Assembly (NCBI GenBank): GCA_963783105.1
Contig: CAWAMI010000004.1
Location: 310,001 to 374,000 of the forward strand
Direction: 5' to 3'
DNA length: 64,000 nt
DNA from: JAVEDQ01 sp963783105
GTDB lineage: Bacteria; Actinomycetota; Actinomycetes; Frankiales; Frankiaceae
The stretch's first letter is position 1. Each line of letters begins with the position of its first letter. Below the pieces are notes generated by a model. That model was given only the letters and a program-made list of their open reading frames with translations, had not been told where the DNA came from and ran no database searches. This document shows positions 35,574-45,358 of the stretch, piece by piece. Position numbers and translations under genes: made by a program.

Positions 35574-36416
35574 ATGACCGCACTGCCGGGCAGAATCGTT
35601 CTCGTCACCGGCGCGGCCGGCGGCATCGGGCGGCGGATGGCCCTGAACGCGGCACGGTCCGGCGCCACCGTGGTCGGCTGGGACATCGACGGCGACCGCC
35701 TCGACGTGCTCGTCAAGGAGATCGACGACATCGCGCCCGGCCGGGCCCACAGCTACGTCTGTGACGTGACCGACCCCGACGTCGTCGCGAGCATGGCGAA
35801 GAAGGTCGAGTCCGAGGTCGGGCCGGTCGACGTGCTGATCCTCAACGCCGGCGTGATCAACGGCAAGCTGATCGAGGAGCTCAGCGACGCGGAGATCAAG
35901 AAGACCTTCGACGTCAACGTGCTCGGCCTCTACTGGTGCACCCGGGCCTTCCTCCCGACGATGAAGCAGCGGCGCTCCGGCCACATCGTCACGATCGCCT
36001 CGGCGGCCGGCCTGCTCGGCGTCGTCCGGCAGGTCGACTACAGCGCCACCAAGCACGCGGCCGTCGGCTTCGGCGAGTCGCTGCGCGTGGAGCTGCACCG
36101 CTACGCACCCGACATCAAGACGACGCTGGTCTGCCCGTACTACATCAACACGGGGATGTTCGACGGCGTGAAGTCCCGGTTCTCCTGGCTGCTGCCGATC
36201 CTCGAGGAGGAGGACGTCGCCCAGAAGATCGTCCGCGCCGTCGAGCGGGACAAGTACGAGCTGTTCATGCCGTGGTCGGTTGCGACGCTGCCGTTCCTGC
36301 GCGGCCTGCCGGTGCGGTTCTTCGACAAGACGATGGACATCCTCGGCGTGCACGCGTCCATGGACGAGTTCCACGGGCGCGTCCAGGAGGAGAAGAAGTC
36401 GGAGAGCGTGAGCTGA
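35574..36416 (+). CDS. SDR-family oxidoreductase
   Basis: 280 residues. Cofactor loop TGAAGGIG at 12-19, acidic WDID after strand 2 (NAD preference), NAG at 91-93, Ser143, and YSATK with Tyr156/Lys160. The C-terminal part (PYYINTGMFDGVKSRF) resembles the retinol/17-beta-hydroxysteroid dehydrogenase branch (RDH10/DHRS-like), so a lipid or steroid alcohol is a plausible substrate. A TetR-type operator half-match upstream links it to the acyl-CoA dehydrogenase unit. Confidence 0.88.
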   Translation: MTALPGRIVLVTGAAGGIGRRMALNAARSGATVVGWDIDGDRLDVLVKEIDDIAPGRAHSYVCDVTDPDVVASMAKKVESEVGPVDVLILNAGVINGKLIEELSDAEIKKTFDVNVLGLYWCTRAFLPTMKQRRSGHIVTIASAAGLLGVVRQVDYSATKHAAVGFGESLRVELHRYAPDIKTTLVCPYYINTGMFDGVKSRFSWLLPILEEEDVAQKIVRAVERDKYELFMPWSVATLPFLRGLPVRFFDKTMDILGVHASMDEFHGRVQEEKKSESVS

Positions 36417-36462
36417 TGCGGACCGAGCTGATCTGAGCCCGGCCGGGCGGTAGCGTTCGGCC

Positions 36463-36933
36463 GTGACCGAGTCGGTGTGGGACTACCCCCGTCCGCCGCG
36501 GCTCGAGGCCTCGCCCTCCGAGGTGGTGATCGAGTTCGGCGGCGTGCCGATCGTCTCCACGCGGCGCTCGCTGCGGGTGCTGGAGACGAGCCACCCGCCG
36601 GTGCACTACGTGCCGATCGACGACGTCGTCCCGGGCGTCCTGCGAGAGGCGTCCGGCTCGTCCTACTGCGAGTGGAAGGGCGTGGCGGCGTACTTCGACG
36701 TCGTCGCCCCCGAGGGCGGACCGGTCCTGAGCCGGGCGGCGTGGCACTACCCGACCCCGACGACCGCGTACGCGGCGATCCGCGGGCACGTCGCCTTCTA
36801 TCCCTCGCTGATGGACCGCTGCCTGCTCGACGGCGAGCAGGTCCAGGCGCAGGAGGGCGACTTCTACGGCGGGTGGATCACCTCGCGCGTCGTCGGGCCG
36901 TTCAAGGGCGGGCCGGGTACGCGCGGCTGGTGA
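36463..36933 (+). CDS. DUF427 family protein
   Basis: 156 residues from a GTG. The segment SYCEWKGVAAYFDV and AWHYPTPTTAYAAIRGHVAFYP are the DUF427 core, a small beta-rich fold of unknown biochemical function often found near oxidoreductases. It ends 17 bp before palindromic repeat copy 3. Confidence 0.86.
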   Translation: MTESVWDYPRPPRLEASPSEVVIEFGGVPIVSTRRSLRVLETSHPPVHYVPIDDVVPGVLREASGSSYCEWKGVAAYFDVVAPEGGPVLSRAAWHYPTPTTAYAAIRGHVAFYPSLMDRCLLDGEQVQAQEGDFYGGWITSRVVGPFKGGPGTRGW

Positions 36934-36950
36934 CGTCGCGGAATGCCGCG

Positions 36951-37002
36951 GCGGCTGCGTAAGGACACGCCGGCAGCTGTCGGCGTGTCCTTACGCAGCC
37001 GC
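36951..37002. repeat. Palindromic repeat, copy 3 (22-bp perfect arms, 8-base spacer)
   Basis: Arms 36951-36972 and 36981-37002 are exact complements. The outer stem reads GCGGCT/AGCCGC where copy 1 reads GCGACT/AGTCGC, a compensatory change that preserves pairing. The spacer GCAGCTGT is itself nearly palindromic. It lies between the convergent DUF427 and tetR genes, 27 bp before the tetR 3' end. Confidence 0.93.
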
Positions 37003-37028
37003 GGTTGAGCGGTTGAGAGCCGAGGAGC

Positions 37029-37688
37029 TCAGCCCCGCTCCGGCGGCGCCACCCATCCGCGTGTCAGCAGCACGCAGAGGTCGTCGACGAGGCGCGTGCG
37101 GGGCACCGCGCGGCTCTGCAGCCACCAGTCGCCCGCGGCCTGCACCGCCCCGACCATGCCGTGCGCCCACGCCAGGGCCGTCGGCCGGTCGGCCTCGTTC
37201 AGGTCGAGGTCGGTCATGATCCCGGCCGACAACGCGTCCGCCACCCGTCTGGTCTGCTCCGCGACGAGGCCGGTGAGCGTCGGCTCCTCGAACTGCGCGC
37301 GGTGCAGCAGGAAGCGGTAGATCTGGGGCTCCTCCTCGATGGCGGCGAGGTAGGCGTCGACGACGAGCCGGGTGCGTTCGTAGCGGTCCGCGGGCTGGCG
37401 CAGCGCCGCTGCGAGCCGCTCCATCAGATCGGCGATGTGCCGGTCGGCGAGCGCCCGGTAGAGCCCGCCCTTGTCACCGAAGTGCCGGTAGACGACCGGC
37501 TTGCTGATGCCGGCCTCGGCCGCGATGGCCGCCATGGAGGCCTCCGGTCCGGACCGTCGGACCACGCGGTCGGCGGCCTCGAGCAGGGACTGCCGCCGCT
37601 CCTGCGAGCGACCGGACCGGATCGGGCGCGCGACGACGGGGCCGGCGGCAGCGGCGCCGGCGCGCGGTTCGGGAGCGGAGGCCGTCAT
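37029..37688 (-). CDS. TetR-family transcriptional regulator
   Basis: 219 residues. The helix-turn-helix is near 32-75 (SLLEAADRVVRR, then MAAIAAEAGISKPVVYRHF). The C-terminal ligand domain carries EEEPQIYRFLLHRAQF, seen in actinobacterial TetR proteins controlling lipid metabolism. It is divergent from the acyl-CoA dehydrogenase, with a perfect 15-bp palindrome in the gap. Likely a repressor of that gene and possibly of itself and the SDR. Confidence 0.9.
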   Translation of the reverse strand: MTASAPEPRAGAAAAGPVVARPIRSGRSQERRQSLLEAADRVVRRSGPEASMAAIAAEAGISKPVVYRHFGDKGGLYRALADRHIADLMERLAAALRQPADRYERTRLVVDAYLAAIEEEPQIYRFLLHRAQFEEPTLTGLVAEQTRRVADALSAGIMTDLDLNEADRPTALAWAHGMVGAVQAAGDWWLQSRAVPRTRLVDDLCVLLTRGWVAPPERG

Positions 37689-37793
37689 GACGGGGCAGCT
37701 CCTTCGTTGCGCGGGGTTCGCGCGGCGGGCGACGCCGGACGGGCTCCGAGCTTAGTTGGCGGTGTGGCGTGCGACACCCGTTGCTTGACGAAC

Positions 37794-37808
37794 GTTACCG
37801 CCGGTAAC
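37794..37808. promoter_or_regulatory. Perfect 15-bp palindrome, likely TetR operator
   Basis: GTTACCGCCGGTAAC has 7-bp arms around one base. It sits between the divergent tetR (start 37688) and acyl-CoA dehydrogenase (start 37855) genes, just after a -35-like TTGACG at 37785-37790, so a bound repressor would block transcription. Confidence 0.62.
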
Positions 37809-37854
37809 ACCATGGCTGAAGCCAGTTCAACACACTGCGCTGCTCCAACGACGA

Positions 37855-39084
37855 ATGGGTTTCAGCATGGGCGAGTACAGCCTGGAGATGTCCGAGGACG
37901 TCATCGAGGTCCAGAAGTGGGTGCACGAGTTCGCGGAGAACGTCGTGCGTCCGGCGGCCCACGAGTGGGACGAGAAGGAGTCGACCCCGTGGCCGATCAT
38001 CCAGGAGGCCGCGAAGAACGGCCTGTACTCGCTGGAGTTCTACGCCCAGCAGTGGTTCGAGCCCAGCGGCCTCGGCATCCCCGTCGTCATGGAGGAGCTG
38101 TTCTGGGGTGACGCCGGCATCGGCCTGTCGATCGTCGGGACGACGCTCGCCTCCGTCGCGGTGCTGGCCAACGGCACCAACGAGCAGATCGGCGAGTGGG
38201 TGCCGCAGATGTTCGGCGACGAGAACGACGTCAAGCTCGGGTCGTTCTGCTCCTCGGAGCCGGACGCCGGTTCCGACGTCGGCGCCATCCGCACCCGGGC
38301 CGTCTACGACGAGGCCAAGGACGAGTGGGTCATCAACGGCACCAAGACCTGGGCGACCAACGGCGGCATCGCCGACGTCCACGTGGTCGTCGCCTCCGTC
38401 GATCCGGAGCTGAAGACCCGCGGCCACGCCTCCTTCGTCATCCCGCCGGGCACCAAGGGCCTCTCGCAGGGCCAGAAGTTCTACAAGCACGGCATCCGCG
38501 CCTCGCACACCGCCGAGGTCGTCCTCGACGACGTGCGCGTGCCCGGGTCCTGCCTGCTCGGCGGCAAGGAGAAGCTCGACGAGCGGATCGCCCGGGCCAA
38601 GTCCGGCACCCGCACCGGCAAGGGCAACGCGTCGATGGCCACCTTCGAGGCGTCGCGCCCCTCGGTCGGCGCGCAGGCCGTCGGCATCGCCCGGGCCGCC
38701 TACGACTACGCGCTCGAGTACGCCAAGCAGCGCGTGCAGTTCGGCAAGCCGATCATCGAGAACCAGGCCGTCGCGTTCCAGCTCGCCGACATGAAGACGC
38801 AGATCGACGCGTCGCGTCTGCTGGTGCACCGCGCGGCCTGGATGGCGCGCAACCAGAAGCCGTTCACCGCGGCCGAGGGTTCGCAGTCGAAGCTGCACGC
38901 CGGCGAGACCGCGGTGCGGGTGACCGAGCAGGCCATCCAGATCCTGGGCGGCAACGGCTACACCCGGGAGTACCCGGTCGAGCGCATGGCCCGCGACGCC
39001 AAGATCTACACGATCTTCGAGGGCACGAGCGAGATCCAGCGGCTGGTCATCGCCCGCACCATCTCGGGCGCGCCCATCCGCTAG
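37855..39084 (+). CDS. Acyl-CoA dehydrogenase
   Basis: 409 residues from an ATG at 37855, with another ATG at 37867. FAD-binding signatures: SFCSSEPDAGSDVGAIRT near 128, TKTWATNGGIADV, and the C-terminal QILGGNGYTREYPVERMARDAK with IFEGTSEIQR. The enzyme introduces an alpha-beta double bond into an acyl-CoA thioester. The chain length cannot be read from the sequence. Predicted to be controlled by the divergent TetR gene. Confidence 0.92.
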   Translation: MGFSMGEYSLEMSEDVIEVQKWVHEFAENVVRPAAHEWDEKESTPWPIIQEAAKNGLYSLEFYAQQWFEPSGLGIPVVMEELFWGDAGIGLSIVGTTLASVAVLANGTNEQIGEWVPQMFGDENDVKLGSFCSSEPDAGSDVGAIRTRAVYDEAKDEWVINGTKTWATNGGIADVHVVVASVDPELKTRGHASFVIPPGTKGLSQGQKFYKHGIRASHTAEVVLDDVRVPGSCLLGGKEKLDERIARAKSGTRTGKGNASMATFEASRPSVGAQAVGIARAAYDYALEYAKQRVQFGKPIIENQAVAFQLADMKTQIDASRLLVHRAAWMARNQKPFTAAEGSQSKLHAGETAVRVTEQAIQILGGNGYTREYPVERMARDAKIYTIFEGTSEIQRLVIARTISGAPIR

Positions 39085-39132
39085 GGGCGCTCGCGGCCGG
39101 GATGTCCCGGCCGAAGCGCGGCGACGCAGCTC

Positions 39133-39169
39133 AGCGGCGCCGTCGGGACGGGGGTCCGGCGGCGCCGCT
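39133..39169 (+). terminator. Stem-loop after the acyl-CoA dehydrogenase gene
   Basis: AGCGGCGCCG and CGGCGCCGCT form a perfect 10-bp GC-rich stem with a 17-base loop, 48 bp after the stop codon. No T-run follows, as is common for actinobacterial terminators. Confidence 0.5.
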
Positions 39170-39325
39170 GTCGCGTGTCCGGAGCCGTTCGCGGTTGTCG
39201 TTCGTGTGCGCTGGGCCGGCGTCCGCGCGGGGTCGTCTCGAGATCAACGCTGCCGGGAAGCGCTGAGTACCCGTGTCCGGGACGGTCCGACGCGTTCCGG
39301 GCAGCGTTCTATCGCGATGGCAGCC

Positions 39326-41968
39326 TCAGCCGGCGACGTCGCCGGTGGCGTCCCGGAACAGGCGGGCGTTGTCGATCGCGACGGCGGCTCTGCGCGCGAG
39401 GTCCTCGGCCAGCGCCACGTCCTCCGGCCCGAAGGTGCGGTCGTCCGCCGACGACACCAGGGTCAGCACGCCGAGCGTGCGGTCGCGCGCCAGCATCGGC
39501 ACGAACATCACGGCTCGCATCGCACCGATATCCCGCAGCAACTGCCGGTGCTCGTCGTCGACCGCGCTCGACTCGACCATCGCGTCGGTGATGCCGTTGA
39601 TGATCTCCGTCTGCCGGGACCGCAGCACGCGGTAGGGAGCGGAGGTCCCGGGGTTCGGCGGGTAACGCCGCTCCAGCTCCTCGCCCAGCGCGATCTTCGC
39701 CGGGTCGACGTGGGCCACCGCGAGGGTCTGCAGGGTGCCGTCCTCGACGGTCGCGACGGAGCACCAGTCCGCCAGTACGGGAACGGCCAGCTCGGCGATC
39801 CGGGTCAGGGTCTGCCTGTAGTCGAGCGTGCTCGCCAGCTCGACGCTGGCCTCGGCGAGGAAGGCCAGCCGGGCGGACACCGCGCGCAGCTGGCGGACCG
39901 CCGACGACCGGTCGAGGGCCTGCGCGCACGCGTCGGCCAGCGAGGACAGGAACCGCTGGTCGTCCTCGGTGAGCCGCCAGCCGTCGAAGAACGACAGCGC
40001 CAGCGCTCCCAGGCGGCGCTCACCGACCGACAGCGGCATCACGGCCAACGCGTGTTCCGCGGTGGGCATCCCCGCGACGAGCGTCGGGTAGCGGCGGATC
40101 CGCTCGGCAACGGTGTCGAGCAGGACGGCCTCGTTGAGACGGATCGCCTCGCTGGCGGGCAGGGGGTCGGACAGCCGGAAGGTGCCCCAGAGCTCGTCGG
40201 CCTCGTCCGCGAGCCCGGCGGCGTGCGCGATCCGGATCTCGGCGTCCGGCTTCAGCGTCGCCGGGGTGCCCGGGCGGTCCAGCAGGCACAGCGCCCCCAC
40301 GCCGGCGCCGAGGGCCTGCACCGCGTGCCCGAGTACGAGACGAGCCACCTCGGCCTCGTCCAGCGTCCCGGACAGGGCCGCGGTGACCTCCTGCAGCCGG
40401 GCGAGTCGGTTCGCGGTCCGCTCGGCGTTCTGCCGCGCAACGTGCTCGGCGGCGTAGGCCAGCGAGCGATCGAGCGCGGACGCCGCCTGCGCCGCGAGGG
40501 CACGAACGAAGTCCCGCTCGTCGTCGTCGACGACCAGGTCGCTGTCGAAGCCGAAGCGCAGCACGCCGAGCACCCGGTCCCCGACCAGCAGCGGTGCTGC
40601 CACGACCGAGCGCGACGACGGATCGGCGTCCCGCACCTCGGGGTAGCGGCGGTCGCGCTCGGAGCGGGACTCGACCCAGACCGGTTCGCGGGAGCGGATG
40701 GCGTCCGTGCTCGGGAAGTGGTCGTCCAGCCGCAGCTTGGCGGCGCGATCCAGCGCGGTCGCACCCAGGCCGAGCGCACCGGCCAGGATCAGGTCCTCGC
40801 CCTCCAGCCGCACGAGCGCGCCGCGGACCGCACCCAGTGCGGCGGACCCCTCCTCCAGGACCACACCGGCCACCTGCTCGGGGGTGCGGGCCTCGGAGAG
40901 CCCGGTGGCCACGCGGTGCAGCCGGCTCGCGCGCGCCGCGGTGCGCTGCACGACGGCGAGGGTGGCGAGCTCGGCGAGCAGCCTGTCCCGGAAGGGCTCC
41001 ACGGGTGGGAGCGGATCGCCGTTGTCGGACGCGCTCGTCGCCGCCCGGATCTGGTCGGCCATCCACCGTCGGAACACCCGCTGCTGCGGTGAGGCCTCCA
41101 GCGTCAGCAGCCGGTTGGCGCGCGAGTAGCCGTCGGCCTCGTCGAGGGCCTGCAGGAACTCGGCGCCCAACTCGACGACGTCGCGCCCGAGCGCGACGGT
41201 GATCGCCGTCTCGTCGGCACCGGCGGCCCGCGCGTCCAGGGCCTGGCGCTTGAGGCTGCGCCGGAGAGGGGCGACGGCCGCCGCCGCCGCCTCGACCCGG
41301 GCGGCGACATCAGCGGGAACGGTGTTCTGCCGCTGTTCGGAGGTCGACGAGGCGGCCAGGGTGAGGTCGCGGACGAGGCCGTCGACGTGCGACTCGGTGG
41401 CCAGCAGCAGCGTCACCGGCACGCCGGGGATGGTGGTGACCGCGCGCGTCGGCTCGGGCTGCTCGGGGAGGGACTCGGCCGACGGTGCGGGACTCGGCGC
41501 GGGAACCGCCGACGCGTCCGGCGGGGGCGCGGACGTGGGTGTAGGGGTGGCGTTGGGTGCGGACGTGGGGGCGCGCCCCGGCTCCGCGCCGTCGTCGAGC
41601 TCGCACCAGACGACCTTGCCCTCGCCGAGCGGCGCCGCCCCCCAGCCCGCGGCCAGCGCCTCGACGAGCGCGAGCCCGCGTCCGGTCATCTCGTCCTCGC
41701 CGGACAGCCCCACCTCGGGCAGGACCGGGCTGGCGTCGCTGACCTCGATCCGGGCCTTACCCGGCCGGTACGTCACGCGCAGCGTGATCGGCGGTCCGGC
41801 GTGCAGCAGGGCGTTGGTGACGAGCTCCGTCGTGGCGAGTTGTGCCATGTCGACGAGGTCGTCGTCGGCCGAGTCGCGCAGGACGGCGGTGATGTAGTGC
41901 CGCGCGCGGGGCACGTCGTCGAGACCGAGGATGGGCATGCCCTCGGCGGAGGCGACGTCGGTCGACAC
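39326..41968 (-). CDS. HATPase (RsbW-like) fused to three GAF domains
   Basis: 880 residues from a GTG at 41968 with AAGGGAGA upstream. The N-terminal HATPase_c_2 has N-box TTELVTNALLHA (Glu48, Asn52) and GRGLALVEALAAGWG. A Pro/Ala/Thr-rich linker (about 130-170) follows, then a helical region, then three GAF-like modules (about 340-500, 535-690 and 710-875). Multi-GAF proteins of this kind in actinobacteria normally also carry a PP2C (SpoIIE) phosphatase. None is seen here; the protein ends with the last GAF helix. It is likely a sensor feeding an anti-sigma-type kinase. Ligands unknown. Confidence 0.85.
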   Translation of the reverse strand: MSTDVASAEGMPILGLDDVPRARHYITAVLRDSADDDLVDMAQLATTELVTNALLHAGPPITLRVTYRPGKARIEVSDASPVLPEVGLSGEDEMTGRGLALVEALAAGWGAAPLGEGKVVWCELDDGAEPGRAPTSAPNATPTPTSAPPPDASAVPAPSPAPSAESLPEQPEPTRAVTTIPGVPVTLLLATESHVDGLVRDLTLAASSTSEQRQNTVPADVAARVEAAAAAVAPLRRSLKRQALDARAAGADETAITVALGRDVVELGAEFLQALDEADGYSRANRLLTLEASPQQRVFRRWMADQIRAATSASDNGDPLPPVEPFRDRLLAELATLAVVQRTAARASRLHRVATGLSEARTPEQVAGVVLEEGSAALGAVRGALVRLEGEDLILAGALGLGATALDRAAKLRLDDHFPSTDAIRSREPVWVESRSERDRRYPEVRDADPSSRSVVAAPLLVGDRVLGVLRFGFDSDLVVDDDERDFVRALAAQAASALDRSLAYAAEHVARQNAERTANRLARLQEVTAALSGTLDEAEVARLVLGHAVQALGAGVGALCLLDRPGTPATLKPDAEIRIAHAAGLADEADELWGTFRLSDPLPASEAIRLNEAVLLDTVAERIRRYPTLVAGMPTAEHALAVMPLSVGERRLGALALSFFDGWRLTEDDQRFLSSLADACAQALDRSSAVRQLRAVSARLAFLAEASVELASTLDYRQTLTRIAELAVPVLADWCSVATVEDGTLQTLAVAHVDPAKIALGEELERRYPPNPGTSAPYRVLRSRQTEIINGITDAMVESSAVDDEHRQLLRDIGAMRAVMFVPMLARDRTLGVLTLVSSADDRTFGPEDVALAEDLARRAAVAIDNARLFRDATGDVAG

Positions 41969-42148
41969 GCGTCTCCCTTCCGCCCGGGCCGTCTCGCCGA
42001 TCACGGGAGGTCGGTCCCCGAGCCAATGGGACGACCTACCCGCACGACCACTTTCCTACCGCACGGACCTGAATCCCGCGCGCTGCCGCCGTCGTCCTGG
42101 CCAGCACAAATACACCCAAACCGGGCTGATGGGACCGAACGCGCGCAG

Positions 42149-42733
42149 TCAGCCGTGCAGGGTCGGCCGGTAGACGAGCTCCTGGATGGACCCGTCGAGC
42201 GTGTGGCTCTCGAGCAGCTCGAGGTCGAAGTCGGCCGCGCCCGCGAAGAGCGGGTCCGCCCCGGTGCGGCCGGTGAGGACCGGGAAGATCGTCACCTGGA
42301 GGCGGTCGACGAGGCCGGCCGCCATCAGCGCCCGGTTCATCGCCAAGCTGCCGTGCGAGCGCAGCGGGACGTCCGACTCCCGTTTGAGCCGGGCGACGAC
42401 GTCGACCGCGTCGCCGCCCTCCAACGTCGCGTCCGGCCAGTCGAGAGGTTCCTCGAGGGTCGTCGACACCACCGTGGTCGGCATGTTCCGCATCGCGCTG
42501 TTCACCGGGTCGAGCCCCTCGTCCGAGGCGGCGATCGGGCCGAGCATCTCGACGAACTGCCGGAAGGTGGTGGCGCCGAGGACCATCCGCTGCCGTTCGC
42601 CGAGCAGCGCGAGTCGGCGGTCGAGGAACTCGGGGCCCTGCTTGCCCCAGTAGCCGCCCCAGTCGCCGTCGTCGTTGTAGGAGCCGTAGCCGTCGAGGCT
42701 GCAGAAGACGTCGAAGGTGTAGGTAACGGTCAT
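42149..42733 (-). CDS. Dihydrofolate reductase-like (RibD C-terminal domain) protein
   Basis: 194 residues from an ATG at 42733 with GAGGAG upstream. VFCSLDGYGSYN at the start, VLGATTFRQFVEM, and the later GSLAMNRALMAAGLVDRLQVTIFPVLTG are typical of the RibD_C/YyaP reductase family. It is NADPH-dependent by family, substrate unknown. The 144 bp between this gene and the GAF gene hold nothing recognisable. Confidence 0.87.
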   Translation of the reverse strand: MTVTYTFDVFCSLDGYGSYNDDGDWGGYWGKQGPEFLDRRLALLGERQRMVLGATTFRQFVEMLGPIAASDEGLDPVNSAMRNMPTTVVSTTLEEPLDWPDATLEGGDAVDVVARLKRESDVPLRSHGSLAMNRALMAAGLVDRLQVTIFPVLTGRTGADPLFAGAADFDLELLESHTLDGSIQELVYRPTLHG

Positions 42734-42859
42734 CTCGTTCTCCTCGGTGCGTTTCGGGTGACACAAGGGGAGACGGATGGGTGCCGCCCATGTCATCGCA
42801 GCCGAGGCCTCGGTCACCTGCCGCGGCCCGGCGGCGGCGCACCGCCTACCCTCGACCCG

Positions 42860-43828
42860 GTGTCACGCCGGAACCGCCTGTTGGCACCGGCGTCGCTGGG
42901 ACTGGTCGCCGGGGTGGCCCTCGACGCCGCGTTCGGAGACCCGCGGCGGCACCACCCGGTCGCCGCGTTCGGGTCCGCCGCCCTTGCGCTCGAGCGTCGC
43001 CTCTACCGGTCCTCGCGGGGAGCCGGAGCCACCCACCTGGCGGCGTCCCTCGCCGTGGCCGGCGTGCCCGCCCTCGCGGTGAGCGGGGTGAGCCGCGTGC
43101 GGTGCTCGCCGACGGGTTCCGTCGCCGCGACGGCTGTGACGACGTGGGCGGTGCTCGGCGGCCGTTCGCTCGGACGCGCGGCGACCGAGGTCGGATCCGC
43201 CGTCGTCCGCGGCGACCTCGACGCCGCACGCGCGCGCCTGCCCAGCCTGTGCGGGCGCGACCCGGTGGCGCTGGACGGAGCCGGCCTGGTGCGGGCGACG
43301 GTCGAGTCGGTCGCCGAGAACACCTCCGACGCCGTCGTCGCGCCGCTCGTGTGGGGCGCGCTCGCCGGGCTCCCCGGCCTGGTGCTCTACCGGGCGGTCA
43401 ACACGCTGGACGCGATGGTCGGGCACCGCAGTGCCCGCTACGCCTCGTTCGGAACGCCCGCGGCCCGCCTCGACGACGCCGCGAACTGGCTGCCCGCCCG
43501 GCTCACCGCCGCCCTCGCGGCGGCACTCGCCCCGCTGGTCGGCGGTTCGCCGGGGGACGCGGTGCGGGCCTGGCGTCGTGACGCCGCCGCCCACCCGTCG
43601 CCGAACGCCGGCCGTGCGGAGGCGGCCTTCGCCGGAGCGCTGGGTGTCCGGCTGGGCGGACCCGTCGTCTACCCGTACGGCGCCGAGGAGCGGCCGTTGC
43701 TCGGCGACGGCCGTGCCGTCGAGCCCGGCGACGTGGAGCGCGCCGTGCGGTTGAGCCGGGCCGTGACGGCCGCCGCGCTGGTCGTGTGCGTCGTCGCGAA
43801 GAGCTGGGTCGCCCGGAGGGTTCGGTGA
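42860..43828 (+). CDS. cobD: Adenosylcobinamide-phosphate synthase CobD/CbiB
   Basis: 322 residues from a GTG. GVALDAAFGDPRRHHPVAAFG near 16-36, VESVAENTSDAVVAPLVWG, and YRAVNTLDAMVGHRSARY are CbiB signatures. An integral membrane enzyme, it attaches the aminopropanol arm to adenosylcobyric acid. The stop overlaps the cobQ start (GTGA at 43825-43828). Confidence 0.93.
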   Translation: MSRRNRLLAPASLGLVAGVALDAAFGDPRRHHPVAAFGSAALALERRLYRSSRGAGATHLAASLAVAGVPALAVSGVSRVRCSPTGSVAATAVTTWAVLGGRSLGRAATEVGSAVVRGDLDAARARLPSLCGRDPVALDGAGLVRATVESVAENTSDAVVAPLVWGALAGLPGLVLYRAVNTLDAMVGHRSARYASFGTPAARLDDAANWLPARLTAALAAALAPLVGGSPGDAVRAWRRDAAAHPSPNAGRAEAAFAGALGVRLGGPVVYPYGAEERPLLGDGRAVEPGDVERAVRLSRAVTAAALVVCVVAKSWVARRVR

Positions 43829-45358
43829 CGCGAGAGGCTCCGGCGCTGCTGGTCGCGGGGACGACGTCCGACGCCGGCAAGAGCGTCCTCACCGCCGGCC
43901 TGTGCCGGGCCTTCGCGCGCCGCGGCCTGACGGTGGCGCCGTTCAAGGCGCAGAACATGTCGCTGAACTCGTTCGTCACCCTCGACGGCGGCGAGATCGG
44001 GCGCGCCCAGGCGATGCAGGCCGCCGCGGCCGGTGTCGAGCCGGAGGCCGCCATGAACCCGGTGCTGCTGAAGCCCGGCGGGGAGCGGTCGAGCCACGTC
44101 GTCGTCCTCGGCCGCTCGGCCGGGGCGGTCAGCGCCCTGTCCTACCGCGAGCGCAAGGCGGCGCTCGCCGAGGTCGTCGCCGCGTCGCTGAGCCGACCTG
44201 CGCGGCCGGTTCGACGTCGTCGTCTGCGAGGGCGCCGGCAGCCCGGCGGAGATCAACCTGCGCGGCACCGACATCGCGAACATGGGACTGGCACGGGCAG
44301 CCCGGCTGCCGGTACTGGTCGTCGGCGACATCGACCGCGGCGGGGTGTTCGCGTCGATGTTCGGCACGCTGGCGCTGCTCTCGCCCGAGGACCAGGCGCT
44401 CGTCGCGGGCTTCGTCGTCAACAAGTTCCGCGGCGACCCGGCCCTGCTCGAGCCCGGCCTCGAGATGCTGCGCGGGTTGACCGGGCGACGGGTCTTCGGG
44501 GTGCTGCCCTGGCAGCCCGGGCTCTGGCTCGATGTCGAGGACTCGCTCGACCTCGAGGCCGACCGGGGAGAGTCGGCGCCGCCGCTGGGCCGCGACATCC
44601 TGCGCGTCTCCGTGCTGAAGCTGCCGCGGATGAGTAACGCCACCGACATCGACGCGCTCGCGGCGGAACCCGGGGTGCTGATCCGCTTCGCCACGCGGCC
44701 CGAGGAGTGCGGCGACGCCGATCTCGTCGTCGTCCCCGGCACCCGCGCGACCGTGGACGACCTCGGCTGGCTCCGCTCCCGCGGGCTCGACCGGATGCTC
44801 GCCGAGCGGGCCGGGCGCGGGCTGCCCGTGCTCGGCATCTGCGGCGGGTACCAGATGCTCGGGCGCACGATCTCCGACGAGGTCGAGTCCCGGGCCGGGT
44901 GCGTCGACGGCCTCGGGCTGCTGCCGCTGTCCGTCACCTTCGGGCAGGACCGGGTGCTGGGGCGTCCCTCGGGCCGGGTCGGCGACGTGCCGGTCGTCGG
45001 CTACGAGATCCACCACGGCCGCATCGCCGTCGACGGCGGCGACGCGCTGGTGCACACCGACAGTCAATTCGGCGGGGGGCCGGAGGGCTGCCGCGTCGGC
45101 TCGGTGTTCGGCACCGTCTGGCACGGCCTGCTGGAGAACGACGGGTATCGCCGGCACTTCCTCGCCGAGGTCGCCGCGCTCGCCGGCCGCGCGTTCGTGC
45201 CCGGAACGGTGTCGTTCGCCGCCGTCAGGCAAGCTCGACTGGACGCGCTCGGCGACCTCGTCGAGTCCGCGCTCGACGTCGACGCGCTGCTCGACCTCGC
45301 CACGAGCGGCCCGCCCGCGAACCTGCCTTTCGTCCCGCCTGGAGCGCCCACCCCATGA
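43825..45358 (+). pseudogene. cobQ: Cobyric acid synthase CobQ, interrupted by a +1 frameshift
   Basis: Two abutting frames together give a full CobQ. The first (43825 to about 44200) has TTSDAGKSVLTAGLCRAF and PFKAQNMSLNSFVT. The second (about 44198 to 45358) has FDVVVCEGAGSPAEINLRG, then the GATase half with Cys in GICGGYQMLG and EIHHGR. The join is at AGCCGACCTGCGC (44191-44203); removing one C at 44197-44198 restores SLSRLRGRFDVV. The enzyme amidates adenosylcobyrinate diamide at four carboxylates. Either a real disruption or a one-base consensus error. All active-site segments are otherwise intact. Confidence 0.88.
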
